The notes beneath the pieces are model-generated. The model saw nothing but the letters and a program-made list of their open reading frames with translations, made no database searches and was not told where the DNA came from. This document shows positions 38,721-52,700 of a stretch of DNA of 64,000 nt, one piece after another (the stretch's first letter is position 1; each line of letters starts with the position of its first letter). The DNA is from Himantopus leucocephalus (taxonomy: Eukaryota > Chordata > Aves > Charadriiformes > Recurvirostridae): assembly GCA_003993805.1 (NCBI GenBank), contig RSEF01000001.1, forward strand, positions 181,370,102 through 181,434,101, in the 5' to 3' direction. Both the position numbers and the translations under genes were made by a program.

Positions 38721-40377
38721 TTATGGTTATTCTTGTCATAGGCAGCCTCCACAATTTTTAATTATATTTTATGGTATGTGTTTTCCCTCCTCTTGAATCC
38801 CACAGCCACTCTTTGCTTCAAAAGATATTTTCCACAGGGAAGAGAAGAAGCATTGCTTTGGGACTCCATCATTAGAAATACTGTTGTGTAATTACCTCCT
38901 GGTAACAACAGTGGAGTGTGAATCTCCATCGCAGATCTTTAACTTGCTATGCCAGGGTGGAAATCGGAAGTATTCTGCACACCCGGTTAGGATGTGATGC
39001 CTGCAGCCCTCAGCTCAGGCTGTTGTCTTCTGCTTTTAAAGAACTGATTTACAGTTTTTATCGCATTCACAATGCAAATTCCTCTTTGCTTCACACTTCA
39101 GGTTTGAATACATGCTTTGTGCTTTGCAGGTCTGATTGCGTTCCATGTTCTGGATCACCACTCATTTTGTAACATACATTCTCAAAAATGCCATGTTTTC
39201 CTATTTATTTTAAGGACTGTAACAGTGATACTGGACAAACGTAATCTTTTAAATGATTTTATAGCAGTGCAATTTCATCACTATACTCTGATTCCCATCT
39301 GGAGTACAATGAATTTAAAATATACAGAAGGGCACTTTTCTCTGTCTGAAAACAAAACCACCATGCCTGACAGCCTGATACCCTTATTTTTTGTTAGACT
39401 TTGGGAAGTCATGAAATATTTAGTTATATATAACCGTGAAGACATTACCAGAAACTATGCGTTCTTGAATGTTTTACAGCATTTTGCGAGTGTCCTCCCT
39501 CCGCGAAAGGAAACGGACCGCTCTCTAATTGTCTTTAATGGTAGATCCTCCTATTGAAACACCTCCTCTCCTTGCAGATATAATGATGTAAGAGCGAGAG
39601 TCTTAAATAATTGATTGCCTGGAGAAAGCTGTTTGTAAGATGGTTAAAAGACTGTTAAGCTTGACAACTGTAAGATAACAGAAAGACTACTATAAGCCTT
39701 TTTTTAGGTGAGGTTGAGAAAATTAACACTTGTTTTTAGTTACAGTCTAAAATAGCTGCAGTCAATCTCACTTGAAAAGCCTGTTTTGAAAGTGTAAAGG
39801 AAATAATTTATGCTTTTGTGTTGTATTCCAAGAATTGATTTGTGCAATCCAGTTTCATTATTTTAACAGACTGAAATCAATAGAAGTATTATCATCATAC
39901 CTAATGTATTCAGACATTATGACTCTATAGATCTTCTTGTATTACACAATATTATATTTAAATTTGAATGTTAAGTGTTTATTCTGACCCACTTATGGTC
40001 TAGTGCCTAATGTCAGCAGCTTCTGAACTACAAATTCAAATATCTGTCTACTATGTTGGCTTTACGTTCATTTCTAGAGCTATACAGGAGCGTACCGTAT
40101 AACTAAACCTAAATAGACAGGATAAATACTTATTATCAGAATTGGTTTATTAGGTAGCATTTTTTTTTTTAAATATAATTCCGTAGGAAATTCAAACATC
40201 CTCAAAACAGTTAGCTTTAAAACTACAAGGTTGCTGAAAATAATGTTTGAATACTGGTAAAAATATACCGATCTTACGAAAATACATTTTGGACATTTTA
40301 TATTATTACTACTTTCAATGTTTCCAATATTAATTTTATTTGAGAAAGTTAAAAATGCATAGGAAGACTGAAGGTGG

Positions 40378-40420
40378 TAATAATAATAATAATAATAATA
40401 ATAACAACAACAACAACAAC
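40378..40420 (+). repeat. Compound microsatellite (TAA)n(CAA)n
   Basis: About nine TAA units followed by about five to six CAA/AAC units. The minus-strand poly-tyrosine ORF across it is an artefact of the repeat. Confidence 0.95.
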
Positions 40421-43230
40421 TAAGGTACTGCTTCCAAATGTGTAAGATAGGAGTGCAATGAGTGCAGAAATGATACAACAGGAATAGCATGTACTAAAAC
40501 TGCAAGATACATATTATATTATTTTTAAAAAACACACATTATAGATACAAAGATACATAGTATATTATTAAAAAAAAAAAAACAAAACAAAACAAGAAAA
40601 CTCATAGACCTTACGTTAACCAGATTAGGTGCATACAAGATATTTCATGTTTTAGGAATTAGAGTACTGCAGCTAGAGTTCATGGCTTCACCTCTCACTT
40701 ACCCCAACCAGAACTGCCTGTATTTGCTAACCATGACCCGCAAAATTAATCTTCATTTCTTTCTTCTCTAGGGCTGTTGAGGATAATGTGTGCTGTTTAA
40801 TGACATTTATTTATTCAGGGTTTCAAAATATATCTACAGATGATACCCTGAAAACTAAAACTAATACATTGCATTTTTAATTACTTCTTGTAGCCATATT
40901 TTAACAATTTGAAATAGAAATAATTCTATATTGAAAAAAACCTCTGTTTTAAGGCAGTACTGATCCTGCTGTAAACTCTGTATTTGGCTACCAGTGAAGC
41001 TCTCAGAAAATGGAAAGATACCTGCATGTTTCAATCAGGCAGTAGTATTTCAAAGAAGATATTCTTCGGGTATTACCGTGTGGTCTGCAGTACTTTTATC
41101 TGCTTGGAACAATTTGTTTGAACAAATAAAAATACACAGTTTTGACTTAAACTTAATTAGAGAGTTTCTATGGGTGTCAGATATTATCCATAAAGGTATT
41201 CTAGAGGAACAGAGTCTGTGCCAGGATTGTCTGAACCAATCAGTCTGGAAAAACACATCAACAACTGAAGAGGCTGTTGTGCACATAAGGCTTTAATGCA
41301 TTAACTTATGCTGGATTGACCTTTGCATGAGAATTTTCCCCAACATTAATACTCCTCTGTTTAAAACAAACATTAATTTTCTCCTTTTTGTGTGTTTACA
41401 CTTCGTTTTGGATGAGAAACAAAGTTGAGAATGGTGCTTTTACAAAATATATTCTTAACTCTAAATGAATGTAGAGAATGATGTATTTTCCTACTGTATC
41501 CTTGAACAGGTAACCTGCTCTAATAGTTGTCAAATATACACCTGTTTTTTCCTGTCTGTAAAGGATGGAAAGATTATTAGATAATCATATTGTTCCTCTT
41601 TCTTTTCAGGCCATATTTTTAAAAATGCCTGATGGCTTTATGGTACAATTAGATTAGAAGTATATTTTTTAATCCTTAATATCCTGTTTTTCAGAATATG
41701 ACTTCCTTTACAGTCAACAAAAAAATAACTAGTCACATTTTACAAACATAAGGTAAAATCATTATTCCCTGCTGTTATTGTCAATAATTTAGAAAAGTAC
41801 ATTTCACATTTAACTACCTCAGGTAGTAACAGAAGGATGGGGATTTTAAAAAATTTCTTCTATTTTCATAAAGCCCTAAGTAGCTTTCAGGGAATTAAGA
41901 CTTTTTGGCAAATCATCACAAATTGAGAGTTGTTTTGATCTTTTTTTTTGAAAATTGCTAAATCCTTGATCTTATTCTTCCCTCCTTCAGAATTGCAATT
42001 GACTGTATGCTAACTTGAATTTCAAATTAGTAAAAAATCTTATATCTGTTAAACTGATGGTTTTAAGAAAAAAACTCCAGCTAAACTAATGAAAACCCTA
42101 AATGCTTATTTCCTATTCTTTGTTAATGCCTCCTGGGCTCAAAAGTATTTTGTGACCTTTTAAGGTGCACGGTAAATTTGAAAGCAATGTTTCACTTTCA
42201 TAGTTCCTTTGTGGATTTTTACCCATGTACACTTTACACTGAACTGCTGCCCTCACTTCTTAGGCAAGTTTAGTTTGCATTTTATGGACTTTGTTGGACT
42301 TTATAGATTTAGAACCAGGGCTGATAACAATATTAATACATGCTTGGTACTTTCTTTTCATTTTTATAGCTTTGTACTGTTCTTGACTCAGTTATATTAA
42401 TAATTCTTCTGTAAGGTAAGAAAGTATTATCTCCGTCTAATAGGTAGAAGGGAATAAAATTAAAATGTAGATGACATGCCTGATACCTTCTTGTAATATC
42501 AGAATTAAAATTCAAGAGACTCTTAATTTCTTCTATTCGTTTGTTAGAACAGTCATATTTTAAACTAAAAGGGTGAATTTCTTCAAAACTCATTCAGATA
42601 TCATTCAGATATTTTCTTTCAGCATCTCTTTTCAGATTTTTCTTGCTACCCTCTAAGAATGTCTGTGGAAGGGATGCTTGGCACATGTGGTTAAGTAGAG
42701 GTCTTGTAGGTGTAGGGTAATGATCTGTTTGGATTTAATTTACAACTAACTGAAGATAAATCATAAGAAAATGGCAGGCAGGAGAATCAGACAGGCCATC
42801 AGCTGTCTAACCAAGTGACTGACCTAGGGGCATCTCTAAAGCTGCCAAAATAACTGTTTATAGAATCTGTCAAAAAGCCAAATCCTACTGCTAGAAAAAA
42901 TATCTTCCATAATTTTGCATCTGGGCCTTTTGTATGAACACATAGGATGATAAAAAGAAAGCAAATACATGGTGAAGTATTTTGTGTTAATGGCATTCCA
43001 CAGATATTTTTGCTTCTGTTAACACTTGTGTGAAACGCTTGATGCTAGTGAAGGACCGATACGGGGAGAGAGAGCACAAAGGTGGGAGCTTTGAATTGGA
43101 CTAAAGTTTAATTTTTTGGTGTTTGTATGGTAGCTAGAAATAAAAATGTTGGTTAAAATATCTCTTTGCTAAAAGGATAAGATTAAGGCGAGCTGATCGT
43201 GAAATTGGATGCAAACTTTTGATAAAGTTG

Positions 43231-43845
43231 GTATTTCATATGATGGTTTGGGCTGGAAGGGACCTTTAAAGATCATCTAGTCCATCCATAGGCAGGGACA
43301 TCTTTCACTAGATCAAGTTGCTCAAAGCCCCATCCAACCTGACCTTGAACACGTGTCCCCAGTGATGGGGCATCCACACAACTTCTCTGGGCAACCTGTT
43401 CCAGTGTCTCACCACTCTCATTGTAAAAAATTTCTTCCTAATATCCAATGTAAATCTACCTTCTTTCAGTTTAAAGCCATTGACCCTGGTCCAGTCACTA
43501 CAGGCCTTTGTAAAATGTCTCTCTCCATCTTTCTTATAAGCCCTGTTTAAGTATTGAAAGGCTGCAATAAGGTCTCCCCAGAGCCTTCTCTTCTCCAGGC
43601 TGAACAACTCCAAATCTCTCAGCCTTTCCTTAGAGCAGAGGTGTTCCAGCCCTCTGATCACTTTTGTGGCCCTCCTCTGGACCCTCTCCAACAGGTCGAT
43701 GTCTTTCTTGTGCTGAGGGCTCCATAGCTGGGCACAGTACTCCAGGTGGGGTCTCATGAGAGCGGAGTAGAGGGGCAGAATCACCTCCCTTGACCTGCTG
43801 GCCACGCTTCTTTTGATGCAGCCCAGAATACAGTTGGCTTTCTGC
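43231..43845 (-). mobile_element. CR1 LINE 3' fragment (about 615 bp) with intact C-terminal ORF2 segment
   Basis: The longest transposon here. Its 3' UTR lies at 43231-43307 (+ strand 'ggtttgggctggaagggacc', 'agatcatctagtccatcc'). The ORF2 C-terminus follows, and upstream homology stops near 43845, giving the usual 5' truncation. Catalytic reverse-transcriptase motifs are upstream of the retained part, so the copy cannot move by itself. It is antisense to DACH1. Confidence 0.95.
43308..43805 (-). pseudogene. CR1 ORF2 (reverse transcriptase) C-terminal remnant, 165 codons uninterrupted
   Basis: The minus-strand frame encodes [20 protein letters not shown], then [38 protein letters not shown], and near the end [12 protein letters not shown] and LDGALSNLI before a stop. 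These are the conserved C-terminal blocks of bird CR1 ORF2, downstream of the polymerase domain. The endonuclease and the YADD-type catalytic motif are absent. The first Met is internal to the element's ORF rather than a true start. The open frame reflects relative youth; there is no sign of host use. No promoter is evident. Confidence 0.88.
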
Positions 43846-46800
43846 TGTTCTGTTAGTTTGGTGTAGAAATGTCAACAAATTGTTCATTTAGGAGATTGGA
43901 AGTATGAATCCATCCAAAATTCCTGTATATCATCAACATCATAGGAGGCAATCTTTTTTCCGTGCACTGAAGCCATTTTATAACTCATTTTGTATTTTGT
44001 ACTCTTTCATATGAGGAATATCAATCACTTATGCTTGAACGGCAGCGGTTTCCGATGGAAACAGAACATTTCACTAAATTTTACTGAAGTTTTCCTGCCA
44101 TGTAAGCTTTCTTACAACAAATATGAGAATGGAAAAAACCCACTTGTAAATATTTTCCTTCAAAAACATGGTCAGTTGAGACAACGCTATAGTGCCACTT
44201 TTGAAATGTGTTTTCTGTAGTTGAGAAGGGCAGGGTGTCAATAGCAAAGAGAGAAAAATGTAAATACAAATGCATGTACACTCTTCAGATTTGATCATGA
44301 TACTACATTGTGCATATAGGAACGTCTCTGTAGATGATATGGCATCTTTATTAAATATTGTTGCTGGAAGGACAGAATCATGTTGATTCATCTGCCTTTA
44401 TTATGTGGAACCTCACTGTCTATCAGCCATTGGTTAGCATGCAGCTTAGATAAAGCACAGTTCTCTTGTGGCCTGTTATTGCCATTGAAAATCTGTTTTG
44501 ATAGATGAACTACTCTTTTTCAAGCTTGGCAAAGAGATACAGCATGTGACTAATACATCCAACTGAAGAACAGAACAAACAAAGAGAATGCTGGAAATGT
44601 CAAATGCACTTCTTGTACCACTGGCAAAAAACATTTCTTTAATTTTATGGGCTGTAAGTGTATCACAAAATTAAATTCAACAATAGATCTGCATCCTTTT
44701 AAAAAGTAATTCCTGTGTTTCCAAAACTGAGCATGTGTTTTAACATGTCTTAACTACTGATTAAGAATTCAATTTTAAAGAAACTCAGCAATTCAGTGTA
44801 AGGAATTGCAACAAACCCTGTCATTTCGCCTTGTTTCCTCTGAAACTTATGTATGCCAAAAAAAGCTTGGAGTTCTGTACCTTAGCACATGGCATGCACC
44901 ACGTGGCACGTTTCAGAGCTCATGTGTTCTTCACTTCACTTTAGAAAGTGGCCGCCGAGCCCATTGGGCTGTGTAGTGACAAATGCTGTAAATTATAATC
45001 AACAGTTTAGACTTCAAATCTTACTAGCTACCTGTATGACTTCCAAAGTCACTTCAAATCATAGTGTCAAATCATTAGAATATGCATGTTGTTCTGATTT
45101 CTAGGATAAAGGAATACCAATGCTCCTGATCCATTTTCCAGACGACTCATCCAGAAAATTTTAGTCCAGAAGTTAGAGTGTTGAAGACTAGTAAAGTCTA
45201 GAAAATACCAAAGAAATGCATATATACTACTTATCAGAAACAGGCTATGCATATTTTTTATATGAAAAATTAAAGACATTCTCTCCATGTCCTTCATCTC
45301 TGGTGTTGATACTCTCATTGCTAACTATTGAGATTGCATCTTGCAGTTGGTTGAAGTTAGATTACTCGTGGTTGGGATAAAAAAGTGAGATATTATCTAG
45401 ATACTAATTAAATTTTTGTCAGTTATTTTTATTACTTTGTGCTAAATGTGCCGTCCATCTTGCCAATCTGAATGTCAGAGAAGACTAAAACTTGGAATTT
45501 AGAAATGATGAGAAGGAAGGTCATAACTCACAGGAATGAGAAATTACAAAATGCATGTCCCATCCCAGTCTTGTGCAGATGTTGACAAGGTGTAGGAAAG
45601 TGATTTCCAGTAACAGATAGATTTGTGAAAATCCTAATCTATTGATAGCCTGTTCATTAATGGCTGAAGCAAAGATTAATTAAATTATCTGCTGCAAATT
45701 ATAATCTCTTTCTCCCTACAAAATGGGGAATCCATGGAATACTGCTATCGTCATGTTTTGTCTATTGATTGATGCCACCAACTTGAGACGAACATGGTAA
45801 CATAAAATTTTGTCTTCTATGAAGTGGTGTTAGCAATGAACGTACAATGTCTCATTTACACATGGTATCATGAGGATTTCTTGGGGTTCTGCCAAGGAGA
45901 ATCTTGGGACTCCCTTATGCTTACATACTTGGTGAGCTTTGAATATTTGTCCATAATGAGGTAGACAGTGGTACTAGTCAGCTCTCGGCTTCAAAGATTA
46001 TGCCTTTTGGAAGCATGTGTGATCACATATGTAAATCTGAATTTACAGATGGCTGCAGTTTTTCATACTATATACTGCAATTCTGTTGATATGGTAGGGA
46101 CTGTAGAAAAGTTGCTGCATGTTTGTTTTCATATCATAACCAAATACAATCATTATGTATGCATTATAAATACCACGTTTTCCCCTTTAACATTGTTAAC
46201 AGTCTTCAGATGTTTACTTTTTGAGTACCAGGCAATTCTGAGGTACAAAACAAAAGTATTTAGAGATGTTACTCTGTGACAACAAGGTGGGCTTGAGAGA
46301 ACTCCCTTGATTTGAGGTCATAATTTGATGATGCTTCGACTGAGTGCTGGGGCAAGACACAAGTGCACATCGTCCCACTGTCGTGCCACTGTTTGTATTG
46401 CGAAGAGATGTGGGTGCCCTCAAATGTTAAGAAGCCAACAGAGTGTGATTTGTCCAGTGCCTTGGTCAGCACTCAGGGTGCTGCCCGTGGAATTTAGTGA
46501 CCTGTTGCCCAGTGCCACAAGTAGAGCATATAGGTGAGAGGAGGCTGTCTGTAAGAGTTGGCTGCCTTTTCATCTGAAAGCAGGACTACACGGTGTTCCC
46601 TGTAAGTCATTATCACAGCTGCTTTGTACAGTATCACAGTCCCGCATCGCAGTACAATACTCTGCTATCACTGTGCTGTAATAGTACATTTAGCCCCATG
46701 CCTTGCCTCTGGCGCGGTGTAATGCATAATGGATCTGACAAAACTTAAAAAAGAAAAGAAAAAAAGAAGAAAAAAAGGAGCCCCAAAGCCACAGTGCAGC

Positions 46801-48949
46801 TCTTGAAGTTTCAACACTTCAAGTGAATAGGGGGATGGTGGAGGAGGGAGGACTCTCCTGACCCTTACAGGTGAATTCTTTACTTTCTGAAACGCGAAAA
46901 TTCCCTTACCCAACTTTCTGTGTTAAAACAATGGTATATATGCCTTGAAATAACCAGTGGATTTCTGGGATTTTTTGCAGCGCTATATTGACTTCTGTCA
47001 TTATAATACATGGTGCAACCTGCTTTGCACACTGCAAATACAGAGAGGCAATCAGAAGAAGATTATAGAATTTGTCAGTATATATTGTAATATAAAGGTT
47101 TCTGTGTTCTATTTTGGGTGGTGGGAAACAATATCTACTTTAAAGCTAAATATGACAAAACAGAGTCTAAATAGTTCATTAAAGATATTTTAATTTTTAT
47201 TTATACATGTAGCATATTCTTATGCTGTTAACGAACAAACTTATAAAAACTTTCTTGAAAATATCTTGAAATAGTAGTTTTTACTTTAAAGGTCTGCTGA
47301 AGATACACTAGTGAGGAGCTATGATAATTTCATCTCAGTTAGGGAAGGCAGTTGTTTGCAGTTAAAGCCCTGCATTCCTTTCCTTCTCCTTTCACAAGTA
47401 GGAATAATGCTATTTTCATTTCCTGGGGAAGGCAAGAGACTGAAATAAGTCTGTAGCTGACTGTTCTTGTGCACCAAAAGCGAGACTCTAATCTTCCTTT
47501 CTTTGGGCAAAAACATTGCTTTGGGACCAAAGCCATAAAGGCCACAAAGGCTTTGATACCACAGTTGAGTAAATATTGGTGGGCTTGGGCTGTTTCTTTA
47601 GTGCGTGGATCCAGTGCAGAGAGCAGGTCCCTCTGGGGACACATCCATCCCACCAGAAGGCTGTAAAAGCGAAAACTGCACTGCTGCAGTCCGCAGCTAA
47701 AATCTCATTTTATTCTGAATTTTTTTCTGATGCCACAAATACTTATACACATGAATAAGATAAATTTCACACACATGATTAGGTGCTTGGACTACAATGG
47801 GTCTATTGGAAAGAATTTGGCAATTCTGTTTGCAAGGCTGAGCTCTGAAGTTGTAGGGAGATGTACTTCCACGGGGCCATCAGGCTGCCTCAACAGTGTT
47901 TAGATATTAGTTTAATCAAAGAACTGTGTGCTGTTACCCCAGAATCTGTGTCAAGCTGTGGATTAGGTGTATAAAAAAAACTACAAAAGCTCCTGCTGGT
48001 TGAAAGATTATGAGTATTTAGCTACATTACTGCTGTTACAGGCATGAACAGGTCCTTTCAGTATTTTTGAATTGTAGCAGTGTTACAATTAATTAATTGT
48101 GTCCGTCTAGTTATAAATTAGACTAAAGTTAAAGGCTAAGGTTTTATTAAGTACTACTGCTTTTCTTATTGTTTTTGACTGTATAACTTAAACTGAAATA
48201 CACTTCGCTAAACTGGACTCAAAGAATATGTCAATAAAAGACATTGTAGTTAGTCCAGTCTAAGAATGTTAAATCAAGAAAATTCACGGAACACCAATGA
48301 CTACCAGTAACTGTCATTATGTTAAACTTTTTAATTTCTCATAACAGCGAGAACAGTGTTGTGAGAACATGAGATAATACACAGAAAAAGAAGAAAGGAA
48401 CTTCTGTTTGCAAAAAGTGCAGGGTAGTTGTTCCCATAATAAGTCATTCTATTAAACAAGAGCCATTATTGCACTCTAGCAGTGCAAATGTAAAACAGAA
48501 AGTCTGTTAGGAACCAAGCATCATTGTTAGAGTAATATATTGTTAGTATATATATTTTCCCTTCCCACATTTTTTTTTTTTTTGGAATTGCATGCTATTC
48601 GGTTAAAGATATTGTGGATCAAGATTCGACACTTAAGGAAAAGTATTTTTTTTATATTGTTCAAAGCTGACCTCTGCTTTTGAAAAGGCTTGATCTGCAC
48701 TTTTTCATCTGTTTAGAAGCATACATTTTTGGTTAAGAAATTGAAGACAATCTCTTTGTCTTTTTCCTAAGCTAGGGAGGTTGAGATAAAAAAGAATGCC
48801 TGCTTTAAAAGTCACACATGGCTGTAATTTAAGATTTTTTTTACCTCATTGTCCATAACAGTTGAAAGAAACCTTCAATGAAAGTTTATTAACTAGGCCA
48901 ATGCCTGAGGCAATAAAGGTTCATTTATTACCAGTTTCTTGGCTGTTTT

Positions 48950-49160
48950 TCTTCTTCTATTTTTCCGTTAAACTCATAGCGTAAGATAATACTTCACAAA
49001 ATTAAACCTTTGACCTTCTGTGGAGTTAAGTCGCCTTTGATTAGATAAAGTAACAATTTATGGTCCAGCATGAGGTTGCACATGAAATGAATAATGCAAC
49101 AGACTGAATGAGAACTGAGAATCTATTGCTTTTGAAAAGATGACTGTTGTTTAAGAAAGA
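48950..49160 (+). promoter_or_regulatory. Candidate regulatory block with a DR1-like nuclear receptor site
   Basis: AAACCTTTGACCT at 49004-49016 reads on the minus strand as AGGTCA-A-AGGTTT, a near-perfect DR1 of the COUP-TF/HNF4/RXR type. Nearby are CCTTTGAT (TCF/LEF-like) and TAGATAAAG (GATA-like). The surrounding DNA is non-repetitive. Binding is not shown. Confidence 0.28.
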
Positions 49161-50914
49161 ATGTTCTCTCTTAATTGTATTGTAGTGATGCTGTATGCAT
49201 TCCAGTCGGATTTTAAACTGTTGCTAAAAAGTACAATATAGCCAGGCAGTTATGCAGTATACATTGTTTAATTCTTTCACAATTGCACCAAGTCAACAAT
49301 AAATTCACAGATTACAAAACCCCGTTAAGCTATAACAGTATAGTAACTTGTTGTGGTATTTGAAATGCACTTTATGATTTCACTTTTTACTCCTCAGTAC
49401 AAAGGAATAAATCCATAATAAGTAACAACTTCATTGAATGCAAGTCCATCAGTTCCATAAATGGCAAATATTAGTGATAAAATAATTACATTTACACATT
49501 TTTTTGCAGCATCATTGAACCTGCTGGTAGTTCTCATTCAAAAAATAGAATCTTAATATTTAAGTTTTATGTACTTTTAACAAAACAAAGCAAGAGGACA
49601 CTACTTCTTTCTAGGTCAATGTTTTATTTCTGCAACTGTTATTAATTGTGGAGACACATTGTAAGTAAAAAGATTTTTAGATTTGAAGATTGCTGTGGAA
49701 ATTTAGCTCTTTTGCTTGTTGATTTTAAATGCAATACCCAGACCTCAAAATTCATATTGCAATTTAGAAGTAGTTACAGGAAAAAGGTCTGATTAGTCTG
49801 ATGAACAACAGATGGTTTGAGCCTCACATACACTAGTTTTCTCCCAGTGCAAGACTGGCAATTTCATTTTAGTTGCACCAGTCCAAACCAGATCACATGG
49901 CTGAATTTTTTCTAAGTATTCTTTTCTTTAACAATATTTAAAGTGCAGTTAGTTATTTCATTTTTTTTTAATGACTCCTTTAATAATAGCCATTTCAAAG
50001 ATGTTAAAAAATTATCTGGATGAGCAGTTTATGCTGAACCACGCACATTGAACAGGAAAATGCAGCTAGAAGGGCCAGACAAGAATTTCTTGATTATCAC
50101 AAAATAACAGGTAATGACATTTTTAGGGTATACCAATATTGTTGTATTGGATCAATCCAGGCAGCTTAACAGAAAGGCGACTTCTGGATAACTTTGAGAT
50201 TCCTGGCCTACATTATACATAAAGAATGTTACTAATGAAACGCAGTATGTGTTAGCGGAACATTACGGTGTAGTCTGAAGTTCCCCTTTCTGCAATCCAG
50301 TCTATGTAATCAGACCTCTGTCCTCCTGCAGATTGCTTTCCCCTTCTTGTTTTATGTATCACACTATATAAAGCACCCATTAGATCAGAGACTAAGGTTA
50401 GGATCCTATTTCATTTGAAATAACTGGGCAGCAGTGTAATAAGCTACCAAAAACTTGTACCTGAACTACTGAAACCCGTGAAACCAGTGCAATAATCTAG
50501 AGTGATCGGGGTCAAGTCGTAGAAGGTAACCCTGAATTTCTTTCTCAGGCAGAGTTTTTCAGATTTTACTAAGAATTTTTCCCAAGTAAGAACCTTGATA
50601 TGAAATCTGGAATTAAGTCAAGAAAAGACATGAATTATTTTCCAGTCAGTACCACTGAAATAAACTATAGGAAAAAGGATTAAGCATTAACTTGAAATAA
50701 TGAAAGGAGTTCTTTGAGAATTTAGATGAGATTTGGACCTCCTCCCACGCCATGAATAAAGCATTTCTGCAGAATGAACTTTCCAGCAAATAAATGAAAT
50801 TAAATGTAATGCACTACTGACAGTCATATTTTGGTTTTCTGCCTGTTCTGTGATGGCAAAGGTAAGGTATTTTGAAAATGTTCTCAAAGTCTTAAAGAAA
50901 GACGTTGTGAAAAT

Positions 50915-51070
50915 ACATATATATATATATATAAAATTGGATTTTTTATATATATGTATATGTATATATATGGTATATAGAAAGGAAGGTAATAGTTATA
51001 ACTATTATATATATATAAAATTTTATAATTTAAAAAGTTATTAATTATTTATTGGAATAACTATTAGGAA
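50915..51070 (+). repeat. AT-rich tract with (TA)n runs
   Basis: Pure (AT)n of about 16 bp at 50917-50932, then interrupted TATATATGTATA runs and a further (TA)n near 51005-51016, then A/T-only sequence. It can form cruciforms and is probably length-variable. Confidence 0.85.
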
Positions 51071-52439
51071 TTATAATAATTATTAGGCAAAGTTATGTGA
51101 AGGAAGTTAAAAGTAAATTAAGATCAGTTACTTAAATAATTGTGTAAGCTGTCCCAGGACCAAGTTTGGGCATACAATTCAAAAATATGTATTTTGAGTC
51201 ACATTTGAGGCTGAAAAAGTTAAACTCATAGGTCCTTTTCTTTTTTCCTTCATAAATAGGGTGTGTTGTAAGCTGCTCATGCCGTCAAAACTGAAAGTTT
51301 TAAGAGCTCGCTCTTAAGGCAGGGAATAGTATTTGTTGGAAAGCAGAAACCCTGGGTGTGATTTAGTGCCCACCAGTAGCTCGTACACATTCTGAAAATC
51401 TGTCATGATATATGACAGCTCTCTCGGGCGCTTTGCTTTTAAAACAGAATTGTTTTCTGAAGATGCTATGTTTTTTGTCATTGTTTTCCATTTCATTCAC
51501 TCATTTTTCAGCATTAGAGACCACACATACTGGGCATACTTCTGGTCTCATTCTCACCCGCGAAATTCTGACTTCAGTAGAGTTGCACGGGTGTAAATTA
51601 GACTAGAACTTGGCAGGAGAGAGCTTATGATTATATTTGGCAGAGGCAGCAGGCTGCAACTTTATTAACATAATTAACAGCTACAAACACACCCAACAGG
51701 CCAAAGTAATCTAGTGACAGAAGAGAGAAGGTCTTTGTAGGAAAGGATCATTCACGCTTTCTTTTGGTGTTCTGCTTCTTGTTCCTGAGTTCCTACTAAG
51801 GCTTGGAGAGCTTTCAATTGAGCTGTAATTCAAATTCATACGGCTCCTACAAGACACCTTGAACAGACTTTTGCTGATGAGTCTATAGGAACTGTCAGCA
51901 ATACGGAGATTACTTCAGAAGCGTGATGGTTGATTTGAACTTTACTTTCTGATGTTTTGCTTTTTGAATTAAATTGTTGGACAAGATTAATTGCACGCAG
52001 TAAGAGATTTAAATGAATAGCTTTATAAAGCATTAAAGTTCTAAGTATGTCACATGGGAAAAAAGCTGTAAGGTTTAAATGAATAAATGTATTTAATGCA
52101 TAAAATGTCTAGGCTAATTTTTTAATTCCTTTACTAACATCTTTTATTGAAAAACCATACTTTATTCATCCATCTTAGTTATACTGCTGTGGTTGTGGTA
52201 ATTTAATATTCCTGCTCGTCGCTAATCTTCTGGTTCAACAGAAGTAAACAATAGGTTTCATAAATTAAAAATACGCTCTTCAGAACATGCTTCTAAAGAT
52301 AAAAAACAAGGCTGTAAACATTTATGACTGAAACAAACTAGATTGTTCAAATACTGCCATGATGTATCATGTATATCAATATGGCACTGATATCAGTTAG
52401 AATGCAAACAAGGTTTTAAATGATGTGCCCCTTCATTTC

Positions 52440-52700
52440 AGCTGGAGAATCCGCTTTACACCATCTGCCTATCAGATGGTTAGGAACCAGGACTGCGTAT
52501 TAATGCCACATGTTCGATTTTCTTTCCTCTTGTAATGGTTAGATTCATATTGCTAATAGCTGTGCATGAGCACTGTCGATGAAATTTGTGTGACGATGGA
52601 GTGATGAGATATTTATAAAGCTGCCTGTCTCACTGCATAATCAGCAGGAAGAATGCCAGACATAAACAACTTATCAATTTCAGAATATTAATGACAACTA
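52440..52700 (+). promoter_or_regulatory. Candidate enhancer with inverted proneural-type E-boxes
   Basis: CCATCTG (52461-52467), 5-bp spacer CCTAT, CAGATGG (52473-52479). These are two inverted CAGATGG motifs, the preferred E-box of NEUROD/NEUROG/ATOH-class bHLH proteins. The surrounding 260 bp are balanced and non-repetitive, which contrasts with the AT-rich DNA on both sides. Enhancer activity is inferred from the motifs and from DACH1's neural and eye expression. Confidence 0.35.

Noticed and set aside
39117..39557. 146-codon + strand ORF
   Set aside because: No family resemblance and no exon-like borders matching DACH1. The underlying DNA may be conserved for regulatory reasons, but coding is not supported.
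40080..40490. 136-codon minus-strand ORF with poly-tyrosine
   Set aside because: The Tyr/Cys runs are translation of the (TAA)n(CAA)n microsatellite; not a gene.
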